Shown in pieces: positions 12,071 through 22,724 of a stretch of 64,000 nucleotides of DNA. The number at the start of each line of letters is the position of its first letter. The stretch's first letter is position 1. Both the position numbers and the translations under genes were made by a program. The notes beneath the pieces were generated by a model. The model saw only the letters and a list, made by a program, of their open reading frames with translations. It ran no database searches and was not told where the DNA came from. The DNA is from Parapristionchus giblindavisi (lineage: Eukaryota; Nematoda; Chromadorea; Rhabditida; Diplogasteridae): the NCBI GenBank assembly GCA_943737045.1, contig CALSFV010000001.1, forward strand, positions 2,694,001 to 2,758,000. The letters run 5' to 3'.

Positions 12071-14040
12071 TGATTTTACTGACAATGAGTGTCAAATAAA
12101 AGTATTAATAATATTTGGAGGTATGAACATAGAGAATATTTATAATAGTATATATTCGACAATAATTAAATAAATATTTTTTTTTATAAAACCTGCGTCT
12201 TATAGTTAAAGACCAGTGAGTCTTCATTCCTCTTTGCCAAGTGATATGCAAAAAGTTATCGCAGCCTCGCCTATCCCATTGCACTTTTGGACTCGTTACC
12301 TCTGTGATGCTTATTGTCTAATTTCCTCAATTTCAAAAATTGCACCTTTTCCTGCGGTTCATTGATGTTTCTATCGATCAATAGGCGTAAAATATCAGCA
12401 TAAAATATTAAACCAAAATATATTAATACATAGTGTACGGTAGGTAGAATAACTTTTGCTACCTTTATGTCTTCACAGTTTCTTCACGAAACTCCACATT
12501 TGAAAGTCATGAATACCAAATAAATGAGTCAGATTAATGGAAAATATATTTTACATTATTTAAATAGAATCATAATATTCTGGGCTTTGACAGAGATCTT
12601 TCCTTCAAGATGTCATATGGAGGTATCAAAATAATATTACATTTTGAACTTTTTTATGCAATTTCATTTTTATCCTTCCGAAGATTTTCAAAATGAATAA
12701 TCGCCATGAATTAGTCTCAAAAGTAACTTATCCATTTTTTCTTTCTATAGATATTTCCTCTCTTCTTCTCCTTCTCCTTTCAACACTTTTCCCTCTCTCA
12801 AATATCTTCTATCAAATTCCAATGATTCTCTCATTCATCGACCTCCCTTCCTTTATTCCCAAGAGAATACCATACACATTCTCACTATGATCTTTGATCT
12901 AACTCTCCCTATCCGTCTATAATCTCTACTCCTGAAATATCTTCACCTAACTCTTAAATCTCTCACTCTCCCTCTTAAATCTCTCCCTTCTGAATCTCTC
13001 CCTCTCCCTCTTCCTCTTAGATCTCTCCCTCTCCCTCTTCCTCTTAGATCTCTCCCTCTCCCTCTTAAATCTCTCCCTCTCCCTCTATATTCTAGTGTCA
13101 AATCCTTGTCTCCACAGCACACCTCAATGACTTCTTCCTCCATTTTCTTTCTCTTCCTTTATCCATAAAATTCCTCTCACTCTTAGGTCACACTTAGTGT
13201 CTAGACTATACTATATATCCGACGTTTCCTAATTTTCACCATAGTAGATCATTTAGCATTGTGGTGTAGGTGGTCGATGTTTCCCAATACACGTGATGTA
13301 TGTAGATACATCTGGATGTAGGAGGGAGTAAATTCTTCTCAAGGGAATGGAAAGGGGAGGAATAGTGTCCTATCATCAATCAGAATAGGCTGATAGAGAG
13401 AAGATGGAAAGTGAAAGAAGAACACAACCAGGAATGAAAGCCGGATAATAGATTCACCTTTCTGTATTTTACTGATATATGACACAATATTAGTTTATTG
13501 ATAGAAACCTGATAAGAAGAGGGACGAGTAAACTGCTTTCATCATCTTCTGATTCCATTTGCAATGAATTATAGTAGATTAAGGACTAAGGTAGACATTG
13601 GGTAGACTAAGGATGGACTAAGGACTAAGGTATACTTGGACTAAGAACGGAAGGAAGAGTGAAAGAACGAAGAGTTGTGGTAAGAGGAAATGTCCAATGA
13701 ATAGATAAAAAGGAGAAGAGAACAGAGAGATACTCTCAATGTATTTGGAGTCATTTAAAGAGAACGACCATTCATTAATCATTCAATCTGTTGAATAGTC
13801 AAGAACTATAGTATGTACAGTATACTCATTATTACTATTATTATAATGGAATATACAATATTATATTTGTTATTCATTAATGGAGATGACTGTCGACTAC
13901 ATGATAATTACTCAACCGATTAGTTATGCCAAAAAAAGCTAAAGTGGATAGACTTTTGCACGGTACTGTAGCTTAATTTTCATCCCCTCTCAAAACGATT
14001 TTCGGTTCCGATAAATAATAATTGATGATAAATAAAAGTA
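12071..14040. other. AT-rich DNA, no supported gene
   Basis: Apart from a pyrimidine tract at 12950-13090 (CTCTCCCTCTTCCTCTTAGAT units) and a few GGACTAAG repeats near 13580-13640, I see no coding or RNA feature that I can support. Confidence 0.4.
12950..13090. repeat. short pyrimidine minisatellite
   Basis: About six repeats of a TCTCCCTCTCCCTCTT(CCTCTT)AGA unit of 18-24 bp. Member of the same GA/CT-rich satellite flavour found throughout 6-22 kb. Confidence 0.75.
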
Positions 14041-14045
14041 TAACA

Positions 14046-14533
14046 TACCCCACAGCATACAATATATCCAATAATTCATCTTCTAGTGTTAGTTTTGATG
14101 AAGATTTCGCTCCTAATGAACTTGCATATTCCCTGTAGATCTCACGATTATATTGATCTTTGATCTTTGATCTCTTACCTTCCTCCTCCGTGTAAACTCA
14201 CTGTAGAGGTTGCGATGCCCTCCCGGGTCATCTCCCTTAAGTATATTCAAATCATGAAACTGATTTTCAAAATATAATAATATGAATGAATCACTATAAA
14301 TTTTCGACGATAGCCCAAATATACCGTAACCTCTGATTACCGTTTCCTCTGAATATCGTAACCTCTGAATACCGTAACCTCTGAATACCGTAACCTCCGA
14401 ATACCGTACTAACCTTGAATGTGCTCTCGATGCTCTTCTCGTTGCTGCAGTAGACATTGAACAAACAGGAACCAGAGAGGGTGCAAGGGCCGCCCCCATT
14501 CGAGAGAGTATGGAAGATGAAGAGGGCATCCCT
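14046..14533 (-). CDS. three exons of an unidentified gene
   Basis: Minus-strand exons at about 14409-14533, 14180-14262 and 14049-14142 join in phase 0. The first reads FIFHTLSNGGGPCTLSGSC and FNVYCSNEKSIESTFK, the second HDLNILKGDDPGGHRNLYSE then FTRRRK, the third IYREYASSLGAKSSSKLTLE and DELLDILYAVG. The joint FTRRRK/IYREYASSLG and the DELLDILYAV helix look like real globular sequence. No upstream or downstream exon could be joined, and the first exon is also open on the plus strand. I do not recognise the family. Confidence 0.45.
14318..14405. repeat. 15-16 bp tandem repeat in an intron
   Basis: Five to six copies of ACCTCTGAATACCGTA with small changes, lying between two candidate exons of the minus-strand gene. 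Likely simple tandem expansion. Confidence 0.7.
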
Positions 14534-15255
14534 GATATGGAGAAGGAGAGGGAGAGATGTAGAGGGAGAGGGAGAGATTTAAGAGGGAGAGATTGAAAAA
14601 AGACCTTATTTTCATGACTGAATGTCCTAAAACATTCGCAATAAATCTTTTAAAAGGAGTAGAGAATGAATCTATGTCTGAAGGATGACAAAGAAGAAGA
14701 AGAAGAAGATAATGGATAAATATGATTAATGATGGTGTCATTGATATGTTAGAGATAAAGGAAAATCATGATTTAGAAGTATAAGAATTGTTTCCTTTAT
14801 TTTAATATATTAATTCATAAATCAGGTTAATAGTTTAATAAACAAAAGGAAATTGCTATCCTTGATAAAAATAAATTGTTATTGATTAATTTTCGATGAT
14901 GAATTTTCATATTAATTGCAACTTATCTTCTCTTACGACTTAGGTACCAAATCTTTGCTACCTAAGTCGTACCATCGTATTTATGTGTATCCACTATCTA
15001 TCAAATAATCTATCAGCAATTATACTTGACTTGCACCGCATAAAGTATATTATTATCCCAATCATTTGAACCAATTGAATACCCAACTCAAATTATAAGA
15101 CGACGTTGATATTTGTTATATCTAAAAAGGCTAAAACTGGCTATTTTTTCTAAGTTGATATCTTCTTCCAATGTATGGATTTCAAGAGGAAAGAATCGTT
15201 TGTAAATTAGTAAAAGGTTAAAGTGATCATTATTTTATGTCAAATATAGTTCGTT
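14534..15255. other. no gene seen
   Basis: Polypurine patch at 14540-14590, then AT-rich DNA with the hairpin noted separately. Nothing else supported. Confidence 0.4.
14934..14971. other. perfect 13-bp hairpin
   Basis: TACGACTTAGGTA, a 12-nt loop, then TACCTAAGTCGTA. Isolated in AT-rich non-coding DNA. Too short for a typical microRNA precursor; could be a relic of an inverted-repeat element. Confidence 0.6.
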
Positions 15256-15475
15256 CGGCAACAACTCCGCAATTTTAGGGGGGGGGGGGGCAATAATTTG
15301 GTCGAACATTTTTTTGGGTGCCTAAAATTTGGCTACCAGACAAGCCCCACTTTTAAAGTTGAGTCAATAATTTGATTTAGCTAAAATTTTAGCCAAAGTT
15401 TACCTAAAATTTTGGACTAAAATAACAGCCCCACTTCGAACCAAATTATTGGCCTCCCTAAAATTGCGGAGAACC
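15256..15475. mobile_element. small inverted-repeat element (MITE-like)
   Basis: The left arm CTCCGCAATTTTAGGG, then G-run, CAATAATTTGGTCGAA, pairs with the right arm TTCGAACCAAATTATTGGCC, TCCCTAAAATTGCGGAG. The middle contains further AAAATTTTGG/CCAAAATTTT inverted pieces. About 220 bp, non-coding, 22 bp from the next element. No clear target duplication. Confidence 0.6.
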
Positions 15476-15497
15476 AAAGGCTATATATATGACCATA

Positions 15498-16952
15498 CAG
15501 TAGCGGACAAAAGTATTCGTCCAAAATTTTGCAATGTCATAACTTTTGACTCAGATGAGCAATCGTGCTCATCTTTTGGCAGGATACTATAGTGTTAGTG
15601 GGCATCATATCCTACTGACGTTATTATGATTCGTCGTCGCATTATTGAGTAGCGGTCCTGGAACTCCTCAGTACTTACTCAGCGATAATTATTTCCTCAG
15701 CTGAATTTTTCTGAGACTTGTTGTTAACAGTGTATGAACAACATGTACTGAGGAGTAGAATCCGCTATGCGATCGATTCGAGCTAATTCATTTCTGCGAG
15801 AAAATCGAAATTTCAGACACCCCTAACATTGGGCAAAAATGTCATAACTCTTTGTTCAGTGAAGCGGCAGTCTCCAAACTTGGCAGAGATAATAGCCCAT
15901 GAGTGATACGAAACTTAGCCGAGTGTGATCCCGATCGGCTGAATTTTGAGAAATTTCGAAAATTTATTTTTCTCATTTTTTGAGATACAGGAAGTACCTG
16001 ATCGGATTATGTTCGATACAGTTCAACAGCAAGATGCCTTCTATATATAGTAGATAACCGTTTACTAGTGTTTCACGAAATTTCGAGATCCTTAAGATAA
16101 GATATGATTGGAGAAAGAAGGTCGAAAATTGTTATCATCGTTTTCCAGAATTTTTCCAAAAGTATGAGGCTTTGTCCGATTAAGCTCATACTTTGTCATG
16201 ATAATTATCATGAAGACAGAAGATGATCCCCTATAATAGAATGGCTATTGATTCTCTTTTTGTCCCACAAAAATTCATTTCAATTTTTTGGATGACCAGA
16301 AAAAATCGTGCCATATTATTTCCGACCTCATTTCTCCAATCATAACTTATCTTAAGGAACTCGAAATTTCGTGAAACACTTGTAAACGGTTATCTACTAT
16401 ATATAGAAGACATCTTGCTGTTGAGCTGAATCGAAATTAATCCGACCAGGTGCTTCCTGTACCTCAAAAAATGAGAAAAATAAATTTTCGAAATTTCTCA
16501 AAATTTAGCCGATCGGGATCACACTCGGCTAAGTTTCGTATCACTCATGGGCTATTATCTCTGCCAAGTTTGGAGACTGCCGCTTCACTGAACAAAGAGT
16601 TATGACATTTTTTTTGCCCAATTTTAGGGGTGTCGAAAATTTCGATTTTCTCATAGGAATGAATTAGCTTGAATGGATACCATAGCGGATTCTACTCCTC
16701 AGTAAATGTTGTTCATACACTGTTAACAACAAGTCTCAGAAAAATCCAGCTGAGGAAATAATTATCGCTGAGTAAGTACAGAGGGGTTCCAGGATCACTA
16801 CACAATAGTACGACGACGAATCATAACAACGGGAGTAGGATATTAGGCACACTAGTACTATAGTATCCTGCCAAAAGATGAGCCCGATTGCTCATCTGAG
16901 TCAAAAGTTATGACATTGCAAAGTTTTGGACGAATACTTTTGACCGCTACTG
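15498..16952. mobile_element. Tc1/mariner-like foldback element
   Basis: Left arm starts CAGTAGCGGACAAAAGTATT, right arm ends with its near-complement AATACTTTTGACCGCTACTG. Complementarity runs inward roughly 600 bp on each side (to about 16105 and from about 16335), leaving a loop of about 200 bp. The terminal CAG...GGACAAAAGTATT motif resembles Tc1-like transposon ends. The left flank is TA; the right flank is TG, so the TA duplication is incomplete. No transposase frame is present. It is a non-autonomous element that could form a very long hairpin RNA. Confidence 0.75.
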
Positions 16953-17250
16953 TGTATCATATATGACTATCATATATGACTTTGTCAATAACAGAGACAA
17001 ATGAAGTTGGAGAGTATAGAGAGATTAGAATGATGTATCAATTGAAGAATGATCGAACTCATTTGAGTCGAAGACAACGAATATCAAGATATTGAAGAAC
17101 GAATTTCATTTTCTATTGAAGAATGAGAAGGAGAATGAGAGGAGAATAGAAGAAGAAGAAAGACAATGTCAGATTTGTCCAAAAAGAAACGAGTGAAAAG
17201 TAATACTGTTATATCCAATAACTGGAGTAGACATGGAGGGAAAGGCAGAT
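16953..17250. other. ambiguous stretch before the satellites
   Basis: The plus strand contains short coding-like frames (DNEYQDIEERISFSIEE ending at 17127, and MSDLSKKKRVKSNTVI from 17167). The second runs straight into the purine hexamer array as an Arg-Gly repeat. Without splice support I do not call a gene. Confidence 0.3.
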
Positions 17251-17251
17251 T

Positions 17252-17369
17252 GAAAGGCAGAGGGAGAGGGAGAGGGAGAGGGAGAGGGAGAGGGAGAGGG
17301 AGAGGGAGAGGGAGAGGGAGAGGGAGAGGGAGAGGGAGAGGGAGAGGGAGAGGGAGAGGGAGAGGGAGG
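17252..17369. repeat. (GAGGGA)n hexamer array, about 19 copies
   Basis: Nearly perfect hexamer run. In one plus-strand frame it reads as an uninterrupted Arg-Gly repeat after MSDLSKKKRVKSNTVI. An RG-box protein is conceivable, but neighbouring arrays of the same kind are plainly non-coding. Confidence 0.92.
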
Positions 17370-17528
17370 GATTTCTTAGATTTTTCATTTGTGTGTAAGT
17401 TGCACTCAAAGTGATCAAATAACATAGTAAAGCGAATATAAACAAAGATGTATAAAATAATCAATTTAAGTGATTGGATATTATGAAAAAACGACACTTT
17501 ACGATTTTTGAATGGAGAGTAAGAGGAT

Positions 17529-19215
17529 AGGAGAGGGAGAGATTGAAAAGGGAGAGGGAGAGATAAAAGAGGGAGAGGGAGAGATAGAAAAGGAAGAGGG
17601 AGAGATAGAAGAGGGAGAGGGAGAGATAGAAGAGGAAGAGGGAGAGATAGAAGAGGGAGAGTGAGAGATAGAAGAGGAAGAGGGAGAGATAGAAGAGGGA
17701 GAGGGAGAGATAGAAAAGGAAGAGGGAGAGATAGAAGAGGGAGAGGGAGAGATAGAAGAGGAAGAGGGAGAGATAGAAGAGGGAGAGTGAGAGATAGAAG
17801 AGGAAGAGGGAGAGATAGAAGAGGGAGAGGGAGAGATAGAAAAGTAAGAGGGAGAGATAGAAGAGGGAGAGGGAGAGATAGAAGAGGAAGAGGGAGAGAT
17901 AGAAGAGGGAGAGTGAGAGATAGAAGAGGAAGAGGGAGAGATAGAAGAGGGAGAGTGAGAGATAGAAGAGGAAGAGGGAGAGAGAGAAGAGGGAGAGGGA
18001 GAGATAGAAGAGGGAGAGTGAGAGATAGAAGAGGAAGAGGGAGAGAGAGAAGAGGGAGAGGGAGAGATTGAAAAGGGAGAGGGAGAGATTGAAGAGGAAG
18101 AGGGAGAGATAGAAGAGGGAGAGTGAGAGATAGAAGAGGGAGAGTGAGAGATAGAAGAGGAAGAGGGAGAGATAGAAGAGGGAGAGTGAGAGATAGAAGA
18201 GGAAGAGGGAGAGATAGAAGAGGGAGAGTGAGAGATAGAAGAGGAAGAGGGAGAGATAGAAGAGGGAGAGGGAGAGATAGAAAAGTAAGAGGGAGAGATA
18301 GAAGAGGGAGAGGGAGAGATAGAAGAGGGAGAGTGAGAGATAGAAGAGGAAGAGGGAGAGATAGAAGAGGGAGAGGGAGAGATTGAAAAGTAAGAGGGAG
18401 AGATAGAAGAGGGAGAGGGAGAGATAGAAGAGGAAGAGGGAGAGATAGAAGAGGGAGAGTGAGAGATAGAAGAGGAAGAGGGAGAGATAGAAGAGGGAGA
18501 GTGAGAGATAGAAGAGGAAGAGGGAGAGAGAGAAGAGGGAGAGGGAGAGATAGAAGAGGGAGAGTGAGAGATAGAAGAGGAAGAGGGAGAGAGAGAAGAG
18601 GGAGAGGGAGAGATTGAAAAGGGAGAGGGAGAGATTGAAGAGGAAGAGGGAGAGATAGAAGAGGGAGAGTGAGAGATAGAAGAGGGAGAGTGAGAGATAG
18701 AAGAGGAAGAGGGAGAGATAGAAGAGGGAGAGTGAGAGATAGAAGAGGAAGAGGGAGAGATAGAAGAGGGAGAGTGAGAGATAGAAGAGGAAGAGGGAGA
18801 GATAGAAGAGGGAGAGGGAGAGATAGAAAAGTAAGAGGGAGAGATAGAAGAGGGAGAGGGAGAGATAGAAGAGGGAGAGTGAGAGATAGAAGAGGGAGAG
18901 TGAGAGATAGAAGAGGAAGAGGGAGAGATAGAAGAGGGAGAGTGAGAGATAGAAGAGTAAGAGGGAGAGATAGAAGAGGGAGAGTGAGAGATAGAAGAGG
19001 AAGAGGGAGAGATAGAAGAGGGAGAGGGAGAGATAGAAGAGGGAGAGTGAGAGATAGAAGAGGAAGAGGGAGAGATAGAAGAGGGAGAGTGAGAGATAGA
19101 AGAGGAAGAGGGAGAGATAGAAGAGGGAGAGGGAGAGATAGAAGAGGGAGAGTGAGAGATAGAAGAGGAAGAGGGAGAGATAGAAGAGGGAGAGGGAGAG
19201 ATTGAAAAGGGAGAA
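17529..19215. repeat. 21-bp polypurine minisatellite, about 80 units, with 546-bp higher-order period
   Basis: Unit GAGAGATAGAAGAGGGAGAGG with variants carrying AGAGGAAGAGG, GAGAGTGAGA, GATTGAAAAG or AGTAAGAGG. Two rare variant landmarks repeat at the same offset: the GATTGAAAAGGG variant at 18066 and 18612, and the GATAGAAAAGTAAG variant at 18276 and 18822. Both are 546 bp apart, exactly 26 units, so a block was duplicated as a whole. Since 21 is divisible by three the array stays open for about 600-700 codons on the minus strand as 7-residue Leu/Pro/Ser repeats. I regard those frames as artefacts. Confidence 0.93.
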
Positions 19216-20169
19216 ACTGCATGGATTGGGGGGGGGGAGTCTAATTATCAGTCTCAATGGAAGAGAAGAGATAATTTAAGTAAGAAAGAGGACCAAAATG
19301 TGAAGAAGTACAAGGAATTATTAGTAATCAATAATATGATTATTGATCTTATCGATTGATCATATGTTGATATCTTAATGATTAGAATCTTCGATCGAAT
19401 AGCAAGCAATATAGGTGAATAATCCATTTTACATAAACCCTCTGTTGAAGTAAATAGATAGATCAATATTCAGTATTGATGTATAGAATAAATGAATGAA
19501 TAGATAGATATTAGAGTGTAAGAGAATGAATGATCTATTCATATCAATCAAATATTCATTCTTTCTATTGAATGACAATCACTCATTTACTCTTTTCTTC
19601 TTCTTCTCCTATACTCATATATTATCCTCACCCCCTCCATTCGCTTGACTAAGAGCAACATGGGGATGGAGGAGAGGGAGAGGGAGAGTGGAGAGGGAGA
19701 GAGAAGGGATAAGGAGAAAGAGAGGGAAGGGAGAGGGAGGGATAGGGATGAGGAAGAGGATGAGAAGACTAACGTGTTAAAATGATAAATAACCAATACT
19801 GAATACATAGTATCGATTTATGAATAAGCATATAGTTGTTTATCAAAAATACACAGCACATTCTTCAAGAGATCAATAAAGAATAATAAGAAAGATCAAA
19901 GATCAAGAATGAAAAGATCATAAAAGCTATCGAGGTTATTTTTCAAGCTTCTTCATAGTGAAGATCTTATGGAGAATGAGAGATAGAGTAATGTTAGAGA
20001 GGAAGAGGAGGTAAACCTAGACAATAGGGAGAGGGAGAGGGAGAGAAGATAAAGGAGAGGGAGAGAACTTCATCTTTTGATTGATCCTTCCTATGAGTGA
20101 CTAGAGAATATGAAGATGAAAGAAAAGTGAATATGAGAAGGAGTGACATAAGAAGAATCAGAATGATCA

Positions 20170-20325
20170 AGAAGGAGAGGGAGAGTGAGGGAGAGAAGGG
20201 GAGAGTGGGAGAGGGAGAGTGGGAGAGAGGGAGAGAGAGAGAGGGAGAGGAGAGTGGGAGAGTGGGAGAGAGAGAGGGAGAGGAGAGTGGGAGAGTGGGA
20301 GAGAGAGGAAGAGGGAGAAGGGGGG
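20170..20325. repeat. irregular polypurine array
   Basis: GGGAGAGTGGGAGAGAGGGA-type sequence with units of 10-26 bp, followed by a run of eight G. Same compositional class as the arrays at 10.7 and 17.5 kb. Confidence 0.8.
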
Positions 20326-21361
20326 GGTATGGAATTTGAGAAAGTCTAAAATAGCAGGAGCATACGTTTGATCGTACTGATATTTGCAATAATGTATAAG
20401 AAAATGGAGATATTATTGGATTGTTTTATGTTCAAAAGATGGAGAAATGAATAGTTTAATGAGGATTAAGTAGAGATTATTGAGATATCTGAAACAATGA
20501 AAGGGCTATAAAGATGAAGAGGGAGAAGGAGAAGGAGAGGGAGAGGGTGAGAGAGGAAGAGAAGATAAACGTAGACTTTAGAGTCATTACTAGACTATTG
20601 AATGAGAAGAAGACATGATCAAGAATGATCAAGATATTTAATAGAATATATTATGATTATCGAATTGATTGAAAATAATAAATCAATATCATTAGACATT
20701 TTGAGAGATTCTTCATATGTAATAAAATAGTGAAACTTGAGATGAGATGTATGATCATTATGAAATCAATCAATATAATATTATGATAATTGATGATAAA
20801 CACTCAAATTAATGATTTTTAAATCTTCAAATCAAAATTAATCACAGAAGAATGAGAAATTGATTATTTCATAATGAGATAGTGGAATGAGATACTGAGG
20901 AGTAAAGTGAATCTCTGATGATAATTGAAGAGTAATTAAAGTGTGGAGATTAATGAGGTGTGATACACTTGATCTATTGATAAGTACAACTCATTCATTC
21001 TTATTTCTCTCCCTCTCCCTCTACCTCTTGATCTCTCTCCCTTTTGATCTCTCTCTCCTTCTCCATTCCTCCCTTTATCTCTACCTTGATCTCTCAATCT
21101 CTCAATTTCCTCTTATCCCTCAATATTCTTTATTTCATCCCATTACTCTCTTAACAGGTGTCCTTTCTATGACTGACCAAGAGAGGTACACATGAAAAAT
21201 ATCTGAGACGAGAGAAGGAAGGTGGGGGGGGGGGAGAAGGAGAGGGAGAGAGGTAGAGGGAGAGAGAGGAAGAGAGAGAGAGAGGTAGAGATAAGCTTCC
21301 TCAATCTATCTTCTGATCACCTCTAGTAGTACTAATATCCTTCATCCCATGACATTTCTCT

Positions 21362-21457
21362 TCATCCTATCAATTCCTTGTAAAGAACAAAATATTATTC
21401 CCATCCTTAATAATAATATTTTATTCTTTACAATGAATTGATAGGAATGAAGAGTTT
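21362..21457. other. imperfect 40-bp-arm hairpin
   Basis: TCCTATCAATTCCTTGTAAAG...AATATTATT is followed by AATAATATTTTATTCTTTAC and AATGAATTGATAGGAATGA. The arms pair over about 40 bp with one indel. Could be a tiny foldback element. Confidence 0.55.
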
Positions 21458-21491
21458 GTCCTTTATCAATATGTTTCACTAATATATTCAC

Positions 21492-21525
21492 ATTGTTCTC
21501 GTTGCCCTCTCGGGCGTAGATAAAA
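21492..21525. repeat. 34-bp sequence shared with 46686-46719
   Basis: TTTTATCTACGCCCGAGAGG and the following 14 bases on the minus strand match the plus strand at 46686-46719 with one mismatch in 34 positions. Both lie in AT-rich non-coding DNA and are far more GC-rich than their surroundings. Confidence 0.65.
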
Positions 21526-21634
21526 ATAAATAAATATGAAAGGATAAAATATAATAAAATAATAGATAGATTAGTCGGATAGGAATATTTATGCGATAAT
21601 TCATATTATTGAATAAGTACTTACTTCTTAGAAC

Positions 21635-21727
21635 AGGTCTTGAATGATGATGAAATGATGAATTATCGATTGGTTCATAAATGATTGGAGTCAATGGAGA
21701 TCCATCAAGTTGATTAGATGATTCCAT
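21635..21727 (-). CDS. candidate first exon of an unidentified gene
   Basis: ATG at 21727 opens MESSNQLDGSPLTPIIYEPI then DNSSFHHHSRPVLR, followed by a canonical GTAAGT donor. Composition is protein-like and the donor is strong. Downstream sequence is satellite-rich and I found no second exon that continues it. No family recognised. Confidence 0.4.
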
Positions 21728-22724
21728 TGATTACAATGATATTGATTGATTCGATTGATACCGTAATCTATAGAATAAATACGGTATTTGAATGTCTCTC
21801 TATTTCTATATATAGAATAAATATGAATAAGGTTATGAGCTCAAAATAACTGAAAAGACATAGAAGAAAAAAAGAAGGAAGAGAAAGGATGATTTATGAA
21901 AGAAAGAAGAGGTCAAGTAGAGGAGAAAATGAAACATTTATTGGAGATAAACAAGTATATTCATCTCATGGGAATATATAGAAATAGAGAGACATTCTAA
22001 TTATTTAACACTAAACCTTTTTTGCTTGATATCCAACATATGTATAAGGTGAATCAAATCGGAGCATTTTTTGAATCTTATTAGAACATTTTTGAATCTA
22101 ATTTAGCCCTAGTTTTTTCTTAAAATTGCTCTGATTAGATTCAAAACGATTTGTCTGAGTAACTAATTCATTAATATGTAAAAACATGAAAATAAAAGAA
22201 ACAACAGCCGTAATATTTATCAGCTTTGTTATAACGTTTACCTTATGCAGTTCAGTATTTTTCAAAAAAATTTTATTACAAAGGCAAGGAAAAGAATGTA
22301 AATGGCTGAAGATTTTTTTAGGAGTCATGAAACATATATTGGATTGGTAAGATGTTCGACGAAGTGAATCAAGAGAAAAAATTGAATGACAGATAGGGAG
22401 AGGGAGAGATTTAAAAGGGAGGGGGAGAGCGAGAGAGATAGGGAGAGGTAGAGTCGGAGGTAGAGTCAGAGGGATATGAGTACATTAGATAAAGTCAGGA
22501 TTCATGCTTCCATTCACAATTATGAAGAGAAGAAGTCAAGTTGAGACATTTTAGACTTCAATTGACAAAAAAAAACTAAAATACGAAGATATAAAATGTT
22601 TTATAACGGTAAACCAAACCATTTTATCTTTTAACATAACAAACAAGATCAAAATGGATTAAACAGATCATGTACAATGAGAAAATAAATAAGATAAGAT
22701 TATCTACAATTGATCTAAATCGAT
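21728..22724. other. intergenic, no supported feature
   Basis: AT-rich DNA with a small polypurine patch at 22396-22460. Several short frames lack splice context. Confidence 0.4.

Larger units (their letters stand above)
19220..21630. other. repeat-rich DNA without a supported gene
   Basis: Polypurine tracts at 19662-19760, 20010-20075, 20170-20325, 20515-20570 and 21230-21292 alternate with AT-rich DNA. A plus-strand frame at 19660-19793 ends DRDEEEDEKTNVLK after a purine run; I treat it as chance. Several AAAGATC-type heptamers occur near 19893. Confidence 0.4.

Noticed and set aside
12693..12890. Hydrophobic open frame on the plus strand
   Set aside because: Composition follows the pyrimidine-rich DNA; no splice or family support.
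14934..14971. microRNA precursor
   Set aside because: The stem is only 13 bp, too short for Drosha/Dicer processing.
17529..19215. CRISPR-like regular repeats
   Set aside because: No unique spacers; adjacent units are all repeat variants, and the genome is eukaryotic.
17084..19257. 600-700 codon Leu/Pro/Ser open frames, and Arg-Gly frames on the other strand
   Set aside because: They are produced by a 21-bp repeat whose unit is a multiple of three and contains no stop in those frames. Several frames are open at once and composition is purely that of the satellite.
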